Positions 21,517 to 32,372 of a stretch of DNA of 47,631 nt are shown in pieces. Source of the stretch: Nocardioides sp. (GTDB lineage: Bacteria > Actinomycetota > Actinomycetes > Propionibacteriales > Nocardioidaceae); assembly GCA_025964985.1 (NCBI GenBank), contig JAOPXU010000347.1:1-47631 (forward strand). The letters run 5' to 3'. Each line of letters begins with the position of its first letter. Position 1 is the stretch's first letter. The notes beneath the pieces are model-generated. The model was not told the origin of the DNA. It saw only the letters and a list, made by a program, of their open reading frames with translations, and ran no database searches. Both the position numbers and the translations under genes were made by a program.

Positions 21517-22755
21517 TCAGGCGGAGGTGGTCCCCGGCTCGAGCCGGGACCCGCCGGGCAGCACCGTCCCGGCCGGGACCGAGCACCCGCGACCGACGAT
21601 CGTGATGGCGTCGGAGTCGTCGAGGTCGGTGTCGGCCGAGCCGATCCGGGCGTCGGCGCCGATGTCGCAGCCGGTGTCGAGGATGCTCCGCTCGACCCGC
21701 GCCCCGGCGCGCACGACGGTGTCGGCGAACACCACGCTGTCGACGACCTCGGCCCCCGCCTCCACGACGGCGCCCGGACCCAGCACGCTGCGGCGTACGA
21801 CGCCCGCGACGGTCGACCCGGGGCTCACCAGGCTGTCGCTGACGACGGCGCCGTCGAGCACCCGCGCCGGTGGGCGCTGCGGCTGGTGGCTGATGATCGG
21901 CCAGCCGGGCACGTCGAGCACCCCGACGCCGTCGAGCAGCACGTCGCGGTGCGCGCGCAGGTAGAGGTGGGGCTGGCCGACGTCGCGCCAATAGCCGGGC
22001 AGCGAGTGCGCGACGGTGCGTCCGCGCTCGACCAGGCGCGGCAGCAGGTGCTCGCCGAAGTCGCCGATGCCGGTGTCACCGGCCTCGGCCCCGGCGCCGA
22101 GCTCGCGGTGCAGGTCGTCGAGGACGCCGGCGAGGACCGTCGGGTCGTAGGCGAAGATCTCGGCCGAGACGAGTCCCGAGGCGGGGTCGTCGGGCTTGTA
22201 GTCGAAGGCGGTGACCCGGCCGGTGTCGTCGATCGAGACGACGGCGTGGTCGCCGGCCTCCTCGACGTCGACCGCGGTGGTCACCACGGTGCACTCGGCC
22301 CCGGAGGCCAGGTGGGCGTCGACGAGCTCGGCGAGGTCGAGGCGGTAGACGTGGTCGGCGCTCATCACCAGCAGCACGTCGGGATCGAAGCGCTGCACCT
22401 GCGCGCGGATGCGGAACAGCTCGTCGGCGTTGCCCGTCGCGAAGCCCTCCTCGTCGAGGGAGCCGGTGCCCTGCTGCGGCATCAGCAGGCGCAGGCCGCC
22501 GTCGTTGCGGTCGAGGTTCCAGGGCCGCCCGTTGGCGACCTGCTCCTCCATCGTCGAGGCGAGGTACTGCACCGAGAGCCACACGTCGTCGATGCCGCTG
22601 TGGGCGAGGTTGGACAGCGGGAAGTCGACCAGCTGGTAGACGCCGGCGAACGGCAGCGCCGGCTTGGCGCGCTCGCGGGTCAGCACGTCCATGCGCGAGC
22701 CGGCCCCTCCGGCCTGGATGATCGCGAGGACTCTCGGACGCCGGTATGGGGCCAT
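21517..22755 (-). CDS. GlgC-like glucose-1-phosphate adenylyltransferase family protein
   Basis: 412 residues. The N-terminal nucleotidyltransferase domain has AGGAGSRMDVLTRERAKPAL (signature GGxGxRL...R-x-KP), VYQLVDFPLSN, SADHVYRLDL (metal Asp) and GYWRDVGQPHLYL. The C-terminal left-handed beta-helix is built of hexapeptide repeats (VVSDSLVSPGSTVAG, SVLGPGAVVEAGAEV). The architecture is that of ADP-glucose pyrophosphorylase, which makes ADP-glucose for glycogen synthesis. The motif has R-M-D-V in place of R-L-x-P, so NDP or sugar specificity may differ. The ATG at 22755 is preferred. It is divergent from the phosphoesterase, 17 bp apart. MalQ, another glycogen-related enzyme, lies at 44.3 kb. 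Confidence 0.82.
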   Translation of the reverse strand: MAPYRRPRVLAIIQAGGAGSRMDVLTRERAKPALPFAGVYQLVDFPLSNLAHSGIDDVWLSVQYLASTMEEQVANGRPWNLDRNDGGLRLLMPQQGTGSLDEEGFATGNADELFRIRAQVQRFDPDVLLVMSADHVYRLDLAELVDAHLASGAECTVVTTAVDVEEAGDHAVVSIDDTGRVTAFDYKPDDPASGLVSAEIFAYDPTVLAGVLDDLHRELGAGAEAGDTGIGDFGEHLLPRLVERGRTVAHSLPGYWRDVGQPHLYLRAHRDVLLDGVGVLDVPGWPIISHQPQRPPARVLDGAVVSDSLVSPGSTVAGVVRRSVLGPGAVVEAGAEVVDSVVFADTVVRAGARVERSILDTGCDIGADARIGSADTDLDDSDAITIVGRGCSVPAGTVLPGGSRLEPGTTSA

Positions 22756-22772
22756 GAGGCATCGTTCCACGC

Positions 22773-23909
22773 GTGCTCCGCGCCGTCCTCGCCCTTCTGG
22801 TCGGTGTGCTGGTGCTCGGTCTGTACCTCGGCTGGCTGCACCAGCGACTCGTCGTCGCCCCGGAGCTGCCCCGGCCGTGGCGCCGCGTCGTCGACGCCGT
22901 GCTCGCCCTCGGCGTCGTCGCCTTCGTCGCCGCCGCGGCGCTCCTGCGCCAGGGCGACCCTGCCACCACGCGCCCGGTCGTCTGGGTGGGGATGACGACG
23001 CTGGCGGTGGCGCTCTACCTGACGATCGGCCTGGTCCTGCTCGGCCTCGTCGCGCTCGGCCTGCGCCTCGCCGGGCGCACCGCCGCCCGCACCCGCGTGC
23101 TGCGCACCGGCACCGCTGCGGTCGTCGTGCTGGCGCTCGCCGTGACGGCGTACGGCGTGGTGGCGGCGACGCGACCAGGCGTGCGCACGACCGAGGTGCG
23201 GGTCGCGGACCTGCCGGCGGAGCACGACGGGCTCCGGGTCGTGCTGCTGACCGACCTGCACGTGGGCGCCCTGCACGACGCGTCCTGGACCCGGGAGGTG
23301 GTCGACCTCGTCATGGCGCAGGAGCCCGACCTCGTGCTCCTCGGCGGAGACCTGGTCGACGGCCGACCGGGCGACGTCGCCGACTACCTGGACCCGCTGG
23401 CCGCCCTCGACGCACCCCTCGGCGTCCACGGCGTGATCGGCAACCACGAGCTCCTGACCGGCGACGACGACGCGCGCCGCTGGATCGAGGTCTACGAGGG
23501 CCTCGGCGTCGACGTGCTGGCCAACGAGTCCGTCGAGCTCGGCCCGGGCCTCGTGCTCGTCGGCGTCCACGACGCCACCGGCACCGGTGACCTCGCCCCC
23601 GACCCGGAGCGTGCCCTGGCCGGCGTCGACCCCGACGACACGCTGCTCCACCTCGCCCACGAGCCGCGCCAGGTCGAGGACCTGCCGCCCGGCTCGGGCG
23701 TCGACCTGCAGCTGTCGGGCCACACCCACGGCGGCCAGCTGTGGCCGGTGCACCTGCTCGTGGGCCTGACCGACCCCGTCGTCGCGGGCTACGACGCCGA
23801 CGTGGACGGCGTCCCCGTGCTCGTCAGCCGGGGGGTCGGCACGTCGGGCCCTCCCGCACGCGTCCTGGCCCCGCCCGAGGTCGACGTCGTCGTCCTGCGG
23901 ACCCGATGA
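22773..23909 (+). CDS. membrane-anchored metallophosphoesterase
   Basis: 378 residues. Four N-terminal membrane helices (about 3-20, 33-52, 65-92 and 106-126) precede a calcineurin-like phosphoesterase domain. The metal-binding set is complete: LLTDLHVG (D-x-H), LLGGDLVDG (GD), VIGNHELL (GNH), LLHLAHEP and SGHTHGGQL (GHxH). Such YkuE/YaeI-type enzymes act at the membrane on phospholipid-linked or nucleotide substrates with two metal ions. The active site probably faces outside or lies at the membrane surface (inference). The start lies 17 bp from the divergent GlgC-like start. Confidence 0.88.
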   Translation: MLRAVLALLVGVLVLGLYLGWLHQRLVVAPELPRPWRRVVDAVLALGVVAFVAAAALLRQGDPATTRPVVWVGMTTLAVALYLTIGLVLLGLVALGLRLAGRTAARTRVLRTGTAAVVVLALAVTAYGVVAATRPGVRTTEVRVADLPAEHDGLRVVLLTDLHVGALHDASWTREVVDLVMAQEPDLVLLGGDLVDGRPGDVADYLDPLAALDAPLGVHGVIGNHELLTGDDDARRWIEVYEGLGVDVLANESVELGPGLVLVGVHDATGTGDLAPDPERALAGVDPDDTLLHLAHEPRQVEDLPPGSGVDLQLSGHTHGGQLWPVHLLVGLTDPVVAGYDADVDGVPVLVSRGVGTSGPPARVLAPPEVDVVVLRTR

Positions 23910-24162
23910 CCACCCGTCGCCTGACCGCCCTGTGACCCGGACGGACCGGGACGAGGCCTGGGGCCCGAGCCGAGGAGACACCCCGGCGGGACACCACGAC
24001 GGCATGGCGGACGCGCTCACCCAGGCGGCGGCGGTCAACGAGCCCCGTCCCGTTCCTCACCCCGACGGAGACCTGGGCTGGGCTAGTCTCCCCCCGGGCC
24101 CAGCAACGGTCCGACACCGTCGTGCTCGCACCACGACCCTCCCGCCGCGGAGACCTCAGCCC

Positions 24163-25809
24163 GTGCCCGGTCCGCGCTCCACCCGCACGCCACCGCGTCA
24201 GGCGGAGGGCTCCTACGCCGCCCCGTGGTGGCTCTGGCAGGTGCCGACCGCGCTCTTCACCACGGCCTGCGCCCTGCTGCTGGTCGCCACCGACCGTCGC
24301 GTGCCCGTCGTGGTGGCCGCCGCCCTGGCCGTGGCGCTCGTGGTCGGGGTGTGCGTGGTGGGCGCGACCGGTCCGGCCGACCGGCGGGCCGGCGTCCTGC
24401 TGCCGGTGACCGACCTGGTGGCGGCGGCGCTGGTGCACGGCGCCGCGGGCCCCACGACCTGGTCGACGATCCTGCTCTGCGGGCTGCCGGTGGCCTGGCT
24501 GGCGTTCGCGTTCGGCGCCGTCGGCGCCGTGGTCGGGTGCGTGTCCGTCGTGGTCGTCGCGGTCGCGCCGTTCGTGGCGGGCAGCGACCTGCCGTCGACG
24601 TCGACCGGGTGGGCCGACGCGGTCGTGCCCGCGCTCGGCCTCCTCGTCATGGCGGTGGTGACCTACGGCGCCAGCCGCGGCCTGCGGGCGGCGCGGACCG
24701 AGCTGACCGCACGCACGGACGCGCTCGAGCTGCAGGTGCTCACGACCGCCGCCGTGCTCGAGGCGGTCGACGCCGCGGTCTGGGTCTTCGTGCCCGGTCG
24801 TGACGTGGTGCGCAACGACGCCGCGGCCCGCCTCGCCGACCGCAGCCGGTCGGCGGGCGGTGACCAGGTCTTCGGCCCCGACCGTCGTACGCCGGTCCCC
24901 CGGCACGAGCAGGCCCACGTGCGGGCGGTGCAGGGTGAGTCGTTCCAGGGCCTGCTGCACTGGGTGGGCCGGCCTGAGGACCAGGTGGCCGTGGTGTGCG
25001 CCGCGCACCAGATGCGCGACGACAGCGGCGCCGAGCGGGGGTCGGTGCTCTCGGCGTGGGACGCGACCGCGGTCCTCGACTCGATGCGGGTGCGCGAGGA
25101 GTTCCTCAGCACGGTCTCCCACGAGCTGCGCACCCCGCTCACCTCGATCATGGGCCACCTCGAGCTGCTCGAGGACCACCTCGCCGACGGTCCGCTCGAC
25201 CCCACGACCGGCCGGCGGCACCTGTCCGTCGCGCGCCGCAACGCGCTGACCCTCACCGACCGGGTCGAGCAGCTCCTGACCGCGGGCGACGGCACCGACA
25301 CGGGGTCGGTGCGCCCCGTGGTCATCGACGTCGCCGCGCTCGTGCGCGCCACCGTCGACCGCCACCGCGCGGGCGCGGCCCGCGCGCGGCTCGGGCTCGA
25401 CGTCGTCGGGCCCGCGACGCTGCTGGGCTGCGTCGACCCCATCGCCCTGGACCGGGTGCTCGAGAACCTGCTGACCAACGCCCTGAAGTACTCCGAGCGC
25501 GGCCGGGTGGTGGTCGACCTCGCCGCCCGGCCCGACCGCCCCGCCCGCCCCGACCGGGCCGCCGAGCTGGACGACGGCCCCACCGGCTTCGTGCTCAGCG
25601 TCAGCGACTCCGGCGCCGGGCTGCAGGAGCACGAGGCCCGCCACGTGTTCGAGCGCTTCTACCGTGCCGAGGCCGCCACCCGTGGGGTGGTGCCGGGCAT
25701 CGGCATCGGCCTCGCGGTGGTCAAGCAGCTGGTCGAGTCGCACGGCGGCACGGTGTCGGTCCGCAGCCGTCCGGGCGTCGGCACGACGTTCGTCGTCACC
25801 ATGCCCTGA
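24163..25809 (+). CDS. membrane sensor histidine kinase
   Basis: 548 residues. About five N-terminal membrane helices (about 22-165), a PAS-like segment (about 190-295; AVLEAVDAAVWVFVPGRDVV), the dimerisation/H-box FLSTVSHELRTPLTSIMGHL with the phosphorylated His, and an ATPase domain with N-box ENLLTNALKYS, G1 VSDSGAGL, F-box FERFYRAE and G2 GIGIGLAVVKQL. It is a complete HisKA-type kinase. No response-regulator gene adjoins it. The HisKA type usually pairs with OmpR-like, not LuxR-type, regulators. The GTG at 24163 (GGAG 11 bases upstream) is preferred; an in-frame GTG at 23932 would add a low-complexity extension. The 253-bp gap before it contains a TAGTCT -10-like hexamer near 24090. Confidence 0.85.
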   Translation: MPGPRSTRTPPRQAEGSYAAPWWLWQVPTALFTTACALLLVATDRRVPVVVAAALAVALVVGVCVVGATGPADRRAGVLLPVTDLVAAALVHGAAGPTTWSTILLCGLPVAWLAFAFGAVGAVVGCVSVVVVAVAPFVAGSDLPSTSTGWADAVVPALGLLVMAVVTYGASRGLRAARTELTARTDALELQVLTTAAVLEAVDAAVWVFVPGRDVVRNDAAARLADRSRSAGGDQVFGPDRRTPVPRHEQAHVRAVQGESFQGLLHWVGRPEDQVAVVCAAHQMRDDSGAERGSVLSAWDATAVLDSMRVREEFLSTVSHELRTPLTSIMGHLELLEDHLADGPLDPTTGRRHLSVARRNALTLTDRVEQLLTAGDGTDTGSVRPVVIDVAALVRATVDRHRAGAARARLGLDVVGPATLLGCVDPIALDRVLENLLTNALKYSERGRVVVDLAARPDRPARPDRAAELDDGPTGFVLSVSDSGAGLQEHEARHVFERFYRAEAATRGVVPGIGIGLAVVKQLVESHGGTVSVRSRPGVGTTFVVTMP

Positions 25810-25993
25810 GGCGGTCCTCCGCCAGAGCGCCGCGACGGGTTGCACCCCTGCGGGGCGAGACAACCGGGGGTCGCGTCGTGTGTGCTGGACGCACGCGTCA
25901 CGGGCCGGGCCCGTCCCGAGGTCGCCAGGCCCGGTTCCTCCAACCACGGGGGTGCCGGGCCGCCTCGGGGGTCTGGTCGGGTCCTGCCCCGGG

Positions 25994-27849
<1,856 letters not shown>

Positions 27850-27853
<4 letters not shown>

Positions 27854-28872
27854 GCCGGCGGCGCCTCGTCGATCGCGTCACCGGTCTCGGCGACCAGGCG
27901 GCGTACGAGCTCGGCGGCCTCGAGGGCGTCCTGCGCGGAGTCGGTGAAGCGGGCGGCGGCGTGGGGCCGGTCGTGCGCCTTCGCCTGCGCCGCCAGCTCG
28001 GTGTTGAGTGCGGCCTTCTCCTCCAGGCTGCGCAGCGCCATCCACAGCGCGCTCTCGACGGCCACGCTCTGCCGCGCGACCAGGCTGGCCGAGGACCAGG
28101 CGTGGCCGACGCGGCAGCGGAAGCGGCGCAGCGGGCCGTCGTCGATGCGCCACAGGGACCCCGCGCAGTCGGGGCAGCCGTAGCCGGCCGGGGTGCCGGG
28201 CCGGTCGTCGTCGTGCATGGCGTCGGGGTCGAGCGCGGCCATGGCCGCCTCCTGGGACAGCTGGGACGAGGGACCGGTGCGGGGCTGGGGGTGGCGCTCG
28301 CCGAGCCACTCGACGATCCGGGCGGGCATCTCGGCGACCGGGACGCCGGCGTCGAGGCCGACCGCGGCCGCGGCCTGGCGCGGCATGCTGTCGTAGAGCG
28401 CCTCGTCGGGGTCCTGCACGAGGCAGATGCCCCCGCGCTGGGTGACGGTGACAGCACCGGCGGCGCCGTCGTCGAGCGCTCCGGAGAGCACGATCGCCAG
28501 GCAGTCCTGCGCCCAGGACCGGGCCGCGGTGCGGAAGAGGACGTCGACGGCGGGGCGGTGGCCGTTCTCGCGCGGGCCCCGGGTGAGGACCACGACGCCG
28601 TCCTGGACGACGAGGTGGTGGTCGGGCGGGGCCACCAGCACCTGGCCGGCCTCCAGCACGTCGCCGTCGCGGGCGTGGCGGACCGGCAGCGGGCCGGCGC
28701 GGTCGAGGATCGCGGGCAGCGCGCTCGCGCTCGTCGACGGCACGTGGAGCACCACGAGGACAGGGGCGGGCAGGTCGGCCGGCAGCCCGGCGACCAGCCG
28801 TTGCAGGGCCTCCACGCCCCCGGCGGACGCGCCGACGACGACGAGGCCTTGGGGTTCGAGTACGTCGGGCAC
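27850..28872 (-). CDS. CheB-type methylesterase, receiver-less, with C-terminal zinc ribbon
   Basis: 340 residues. The N-terminal CheB catalytic domain has the triad residues S16 (GASAGG), H43 (VLHVP) and an Asp in SGALDDGAAG. There is no receiver domain, unlike classical CheB. A C-terminal extension carries a putative zinc ribbon (YGCPDCAGSLW ... FRCRVGHAWS) and a helical tail, a combination seen in CheB-like proteins of non-chemotactic sensory clusters. The GTG at 28872 is chosen because GGAGAGG lies 8 bases upstream; another in-frame GTG lies at 28881. First gene of a two-gene operon with the CheR hybrid, divergent from the GAF-ANTAR gene. Confidence 0.88.
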
Positions 28873-28957
28873 CGGGGTCACCTCTCCAGGGGTTCGCTCT
28901 TGCGGCGGTGGGAGGGATGATGGGCGCAAGCCCGAAACCTCGTGAGGTGATGATCGC

Positions 28958-30298
28958 ATGAACGACGTCCGACCCGGTCCGGTGCCGTCACCGGACTCAG
29001 ACGGGCGGTCGACATCGTTGGCCGCTCCTGTGGGGACCGACAACGACGCCATCCGAGAGGTGCGTGAGTTCCTCGCCAGCCGCCTGGAGGTGGCCCGCCA
29101 GGGGGTCGACCCCGTGGCGGTCGACGCCCTCGTGCAGGACCTCGAGACGGCGTTCGAGGAGCTCAGCGTCGCCGAGGAGGAGGTCCGGGCCCAGCAGGCG
29201 CAGATCTCCGGGCTGCTCAGCGACCGCCGCGCCCGCCTGTGGCAGCAGGACCGGATGCTCTCGGTCATGCCCGTCCCGGTGCTGGCCACCGACGCTCTCG
29301 GCGTCGTGCGCACCGTCAACGCCGCCGCGGCCCGGATGCTGGACATGCAGGTGCGCCACGTGCTCGGCAAGCCGGTCCTGGCGCTGTTCGACCCGGCCGG
29401 CCGGCCCGCGCTGCGACGACACCTGGCCGCCCGCGACCCCGAGGGGTTCCAGTCCCGCGCGTCGCTGCTGCGCCGCGGCGGCCCGGCCCTGGAGGTCGAG
29501 GTCAACGTCACGCACGGCCCTCGCGAGGCCACCGGCCCGGCCCTCGACACCTGGATGCTGATGGCGTCCCCCGACGAGCAGCACGTCGCGCCGCACGCCC
29601 GCCTGCCCCAGGCCCTCGTCGACCTGGCCCGGCTCTCCACCGGTCGACTCACGGCGCAGGACCTGCTGACGGAGGTCGTGCAGGTCTGCGTGACGGCGCT
29701 CGGTGACGTCGACCTCAGCGTCAGCCTGGGGTCGCCCCTGGAGCCGACCGCCACGTCCGCCAGCTCCCTCACCGCCCAGCTCATGGACGGCGCCCAGCTC
29801 ATGTCGGCTGAGGGCCCGTGCGCGAGCGCCTTCCTCGACAACGCCACCGTCGCGACCGACGACATCAGCACCGATCCGCGCTGGCCCCGCCTCGCCCCGC
29901 ACGTGCCCGTGGGGGTCACCGGCGTGGTGGCGGTCCCCCTCGAGGTCGGCGACCAGCTCGTCGGCGCGCTCAACGTCTACCACCGCGACCCGGGCTGGCC
30001 CGACCGCACGCTCGAGTCGATCGAACTCCTCGCCGCCACCGTCGCCGCCGTGCTCTACGAGCGCACGGTGCACGCCGAGCTCGAGGGCCTCGCCGCCGAC
30101 ATGACGCGCGCCCTCGGGTCGCGCGCGGTGATCGACCAGGCCAAGGGCATGATCATGGCCGAGCACGGCCTCGACGCCGACGAGGCCTTCGCCTTCCTCA
30201 CCGCCGAGAGCAGCCGCTCCGGCACCAAGGTCCGCGAGGTCGCCCGGCGGATCGTCGCCCGGGCCCACGCCCTCGAGGACCCGGCCGCCGGGGCCTGA
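28958..30298 (+). CDS. PAS-GAF-ANTAR sensor/antitermination regulator
   Basis: 446 residues. An N-terminal helical region (about 30-105) is rich in heptads (LVQDLETAFEELSVAEEEV). A PAS domain covers about 105-210 (LSVMPVPVLATDALGVVRTV), a GAF domain about 220-370 (AEGPCASAFLDN, VVAVPLEVGDQLVGALNVY) and an ANTAR domain about 375-437 (MTRALGSRAVIDQAKGMIM, AFAFLTAES, KVREVARRI). It probably senses a small ligand or redox state and regulates transcripts by RNA-hairpin binding. It is divergent from cheB-cheR across 85 bp, suggesting one signalling module. Confidence 0.87.
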   Translation: MNDVRPGPVPSPDSDGRSTSLAAPVGTDNDAIREVREFLASRLEVARQGVDPVAVDALVQDLETAFEELSVAEEEVRAQQAQISGLLSDRRARLWQQDRMLSVMPVPVLATDALGVVRTVNAAAARMLDMQVRHVLGKPVLALFDPAGRPALRRHLAARDPEGFQSRASLLRRGGPALEVEVNVTHGPREATGPALDTWMLMASPDEQHVAPHARLPQALVDLARLSTGRLTAQDLLTEVVQVCVTALGDVDLSVSLGSPLEPTATSASSLTAQLMDGAQLMSAEGPCASAFLDNATVATDDISTDPRWPRLAPHVPVGVTGVVAVPLEVGDQLVGALNVYHRDPGWPDRTLESIELLAATVAAVLYERTVHAELEGLAADMTRALGSRAVIDQAKGMIMAEHGLDADEAFAFLTAESSRSGTKVREVARRIVARAHALEDPAAGA

Positions 30299-30314
30299 CG
30301 GGGCTCGAGCCGGA

Positions 30315-30358
30315 GCGTCATACGGGCTGGCCGCCGGGACCGCCGCGTCGTATGACGC
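30315..30358. terminator. bidirectional hairpin terminator
   Basis: GCGTCATACG (30315-30324) and its exact inverse CGTATGACGC (30349-30358) lie in the 66-bp gap between two convergent GAF-ANTAR genes. The 24-base loop is itself GC-rich. There is no T-tract, as is common in actinobacteria. Confidence 0.6.
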
Positions 30359-30364
30359 AGCGCC

Positions 30365-31072
30365 TCAGCGTTCGTCGTGGTCGAGCAGCACCCGCAGCAT
30401 CTCGGCGAGTCGGACCTGGGTGACCCCGGCGCGGGCGGAGGCCCGCTGGATCCGGTCGCGCGACTCCTCGACGTCGAGGTCGAGGCGTGCGGCGAGCAGG
30501 CCCACGGCGACGTCGACCCGGGCCGCCTCGCGCAGCACGTCGGGCGCCTGCTGGGCGGCCTTGCGGGTCTCGAAGGACAGGTCGGCGTTGGACACCGCGC
30601 CGGCGGCCCACGCCCCGAGCACCCCGGCCAGTGCCTCCTCGTTGCCCTCGAAGGCCTTGCGGGTGGCGGCGTAGACGTTGACCCCGCCGACGACCGTGCC
30701 ACGGTCGATGACCGGCATCGACAGCGTGCTGTGGACGCCGTGGGCGCGGGTGGCGTCGGCGAAGACGTGCCACTGGTTCTCGTCGAGCGAGGACTGGTCG
30801 TGGGTCTGCATCTCGTCGTCCTCGACGGCCTGCACGCAGGGGCCGCCAGCGAGGTACTGCACCGCGTCGAGCACCGCGATGTCGGTCTCGGAGGCCACCA
30901 GCGTCAGCGTCACGCCGTGGTCGATCATCGAGATGCTCAGCCCGACCACGTCGGGCACGATCGACCGCACCTGGTGACCGGTGCGCAGCAGCTGCTCGAG
31001 GAGCTCGTCGTCCTCGTGGTCGAGCTCGTTGATCGCCCGAGCGGTCTCGGGGATCGGCTTCAGGTCCTCCAC
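30365..31072 (-). CDS. GAF and ANTAR-like domain regulator
   Basis: 235 residues. A GAF domain covers about 25-165 (VPDVVGLSISMIDHGVTLTLV, AGGPCVQAVEDDE, TLSMPVIDRGTVVGGVNVY). A C-terminal ANTAR-like helix bundle covers about 175-232 (VLREAARVDVAVGLLAARLD, RIQRASARAGVTQVRLAEML) and is more divergent than in the other two ANTAR proteins here. The GTG at 31072 follows AGGAG by 6 bases. It is likely an RNA-binding antiterminator tuned by a ligand. Convergent with the PAS-GAF-ANTAR gene. Confidence 0.82.
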   Translation of the reverse strand: MEDLKPIPETARAINELDHEDDELLEQLLRTGHQVRSIVPDVVGLSISMIDHGVTLTLVASETDIAVLDAVQYLAGGPCVQAVEDDEMQTHDQSSLDENQWHVFADATRAHGVHSTLSMPVIDRGTVVGGVNVYAATRKAFEGNEEALAGVLGAWAAGAVSNADLSFETRKAAQQAPDVLREAARVDVAVGLLAARLDLDVEESRDRIQRASARAGVTQVRLAEMLRVLLDHDER

Positions 31073-31139
31073 GGATGCTCCTTGCGCTGATGACGGGCGG
31101 GGTCCGGTACCCGGTCCCCCGCCCGTCACCGCAGGTCGC

Positions 31140-32327
31140 TCAGGGCTGGAAGACCACCTTGACCATGCCGTCCTCCTTGTCGCGGAAGGACTTGTAGGCG
31201 CCGGGCGCGTCCTCGAGCGGGAGTCGGTGGGTGGCGAAGGTGTCGACGCCGAGCACGTCCTCGTCGCGCTGCAGCAGCTCGAGGATGTCGTCGCTCCACC
31301 GGTGCACGTTGGCCTGGCCCTGGCGGATGACCAGCTGCTTGTCGAAGAGCTGGAGCATCGGCATCGGCGAGGCTGCGCCGCCGTAGACGCCCGAGATCGA
31401 GACCGTGCCGCCGCGTCGTACGGACTCGAACGCCGTGTAGAGCGCGTCGAGCCGGTCGGAGCCGGCGTTCTGCATGACCATCTCCTGCAGCTTCTTGGGC
31501 AGGAAGCGCAGCGACTTCTGGGCGGTCTCGGCCACCGGCGAGCCGTGCGCCTCCATGCCCACGGCGTCGATCACCGAGTCGGAGCCGCGGCCGTCGGTCA
31601 GGTCGCGCACGCGCTCGGGCACGTCGCTGCTGTCGATCTCGTTGGTGTCGATGACCTCGCCGCCGTGGGCGGTGACCCTGGCCAGCCGCTCCGGGACGCT
31701 GTCGACCACGATGACCCGCAGGCCCCGGTGCTTGGCGATGCGGGCGCACATGTCGCCGATCGGGCCGGCGCCCATGACGAGCAGGGTGCCGTCCTCGGGG
31801 GTGTCGGCGTACTCGACGGCCTGCCAGGACGTGGGCAGCACGTCGGAGAGGTAGAGGAAGCGGTCGTCGGGCGGGCCGGCGGCCACCTTGATCGGGAGCG
31901 TGTTGCCGAACGGCACGCGCATCGCCTCGGCCTGGCCGCCGGGCACCTGGCCGTAGAGCTTGGAGTAGCCGAACAGCGAGGCACCGGTGCCGTGCTCGCG
32001 GTTCTGGGTGGTCTCGCACTGGCTGTGCAGGTTGCGCGTGCACATCCAACAGGTGCCGCAGGAGACGTTGAACGGCACGACGACGCGGTCGCCGCGCTTG
32101 AGCGCGGTCACCTCGGGGCCGACGTCCTCGACGATGCCCATCGGCTCGTGGCCGACCACGTCGCCGGGCGTCATGAACGGCGTCAGCGGGTCGTAGAGGT
32201 GCAGGTCGGAGCCGCACAGACCGGTCGAGGTGATCCGGACGACGACGTCGGTCGGGTCCTCGATCCGGGGGTCCGGGACGTCGGTGACCTGCATGTCGGT
32301 GCGGCCCTGCCAGGTGACGGCTCTCAT
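31140..32327 (-). CDS. zinc-dependent alcohol dehydrogenase family protein
   Basis: 395 residues of the medium-chain dehydrogenase type. Catalytic-zinc residues are in TGLCGSDLHLY and GHEPMGIVEDVG. The structural-zinc lobe with four Cys is in NVSCGTCWMCTRNLHSQC. The Rossmann motif LLVMGAGPIGDMCARIAK follows. The lobe insertion and length resemble glutathione-independent formaldehyde dehydrogenase or related dehydrogenases, but the substrate is unproven. The ATG is preceded by an excellent AAGGAG at 5 bases. It lies 45 bp downstream of the SDR gene on the same strand, so probably an operon. Confidence 0.85.
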   Translation of the reverse strand: MRAVTWQGRTDMQVTDVPDPRIEDPTDVVVRITSTGLCGSDLHLYDPLTPFMTPGDVVGHEPMGIVEDVGPEVTALKRGDRVVVPFNVSCGTCWMCTRNLHSQCETTQNREHGTGASLFGYSKLYGQVPGGQAEAMRVPFGNTLPIKVAAGPPDDRFLYLSDVLPTSWQAVEYADTPEDGTLLVMGAGPIGDMCARIAKHRGLRVIVVDSVPERLARVTAHGGEVIDTNEIDSSDVPERVRDLTDGRGSDSVIDAVGMEAHGSPVAETAQKSLRFLPKKLQEMVMQNAGSDRLDALYTAFESVRRGGTVSISGVYGGAASPMPMLQLFDKQLVIRQGQANVHRWSDDILELLQRDEDVLGVDTFATHRLPLEDAPGAYKSFRDKEDGMVKVVFQP

Positions 32328-32372
32328 CTGTTCTCCTTCTCGTGGTGCTGTGGATCGGTCTGGGGTGTGTCG

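Noticed and set aside
24163-25809. cognate kinase for the LuxR island
   Set aside because: The kinase has a HisKA-type H-box (SHELRTP), which normally pairs with OmpR-type regulators, and it lies more than 13 kb from the island. A link cannot be claimed.
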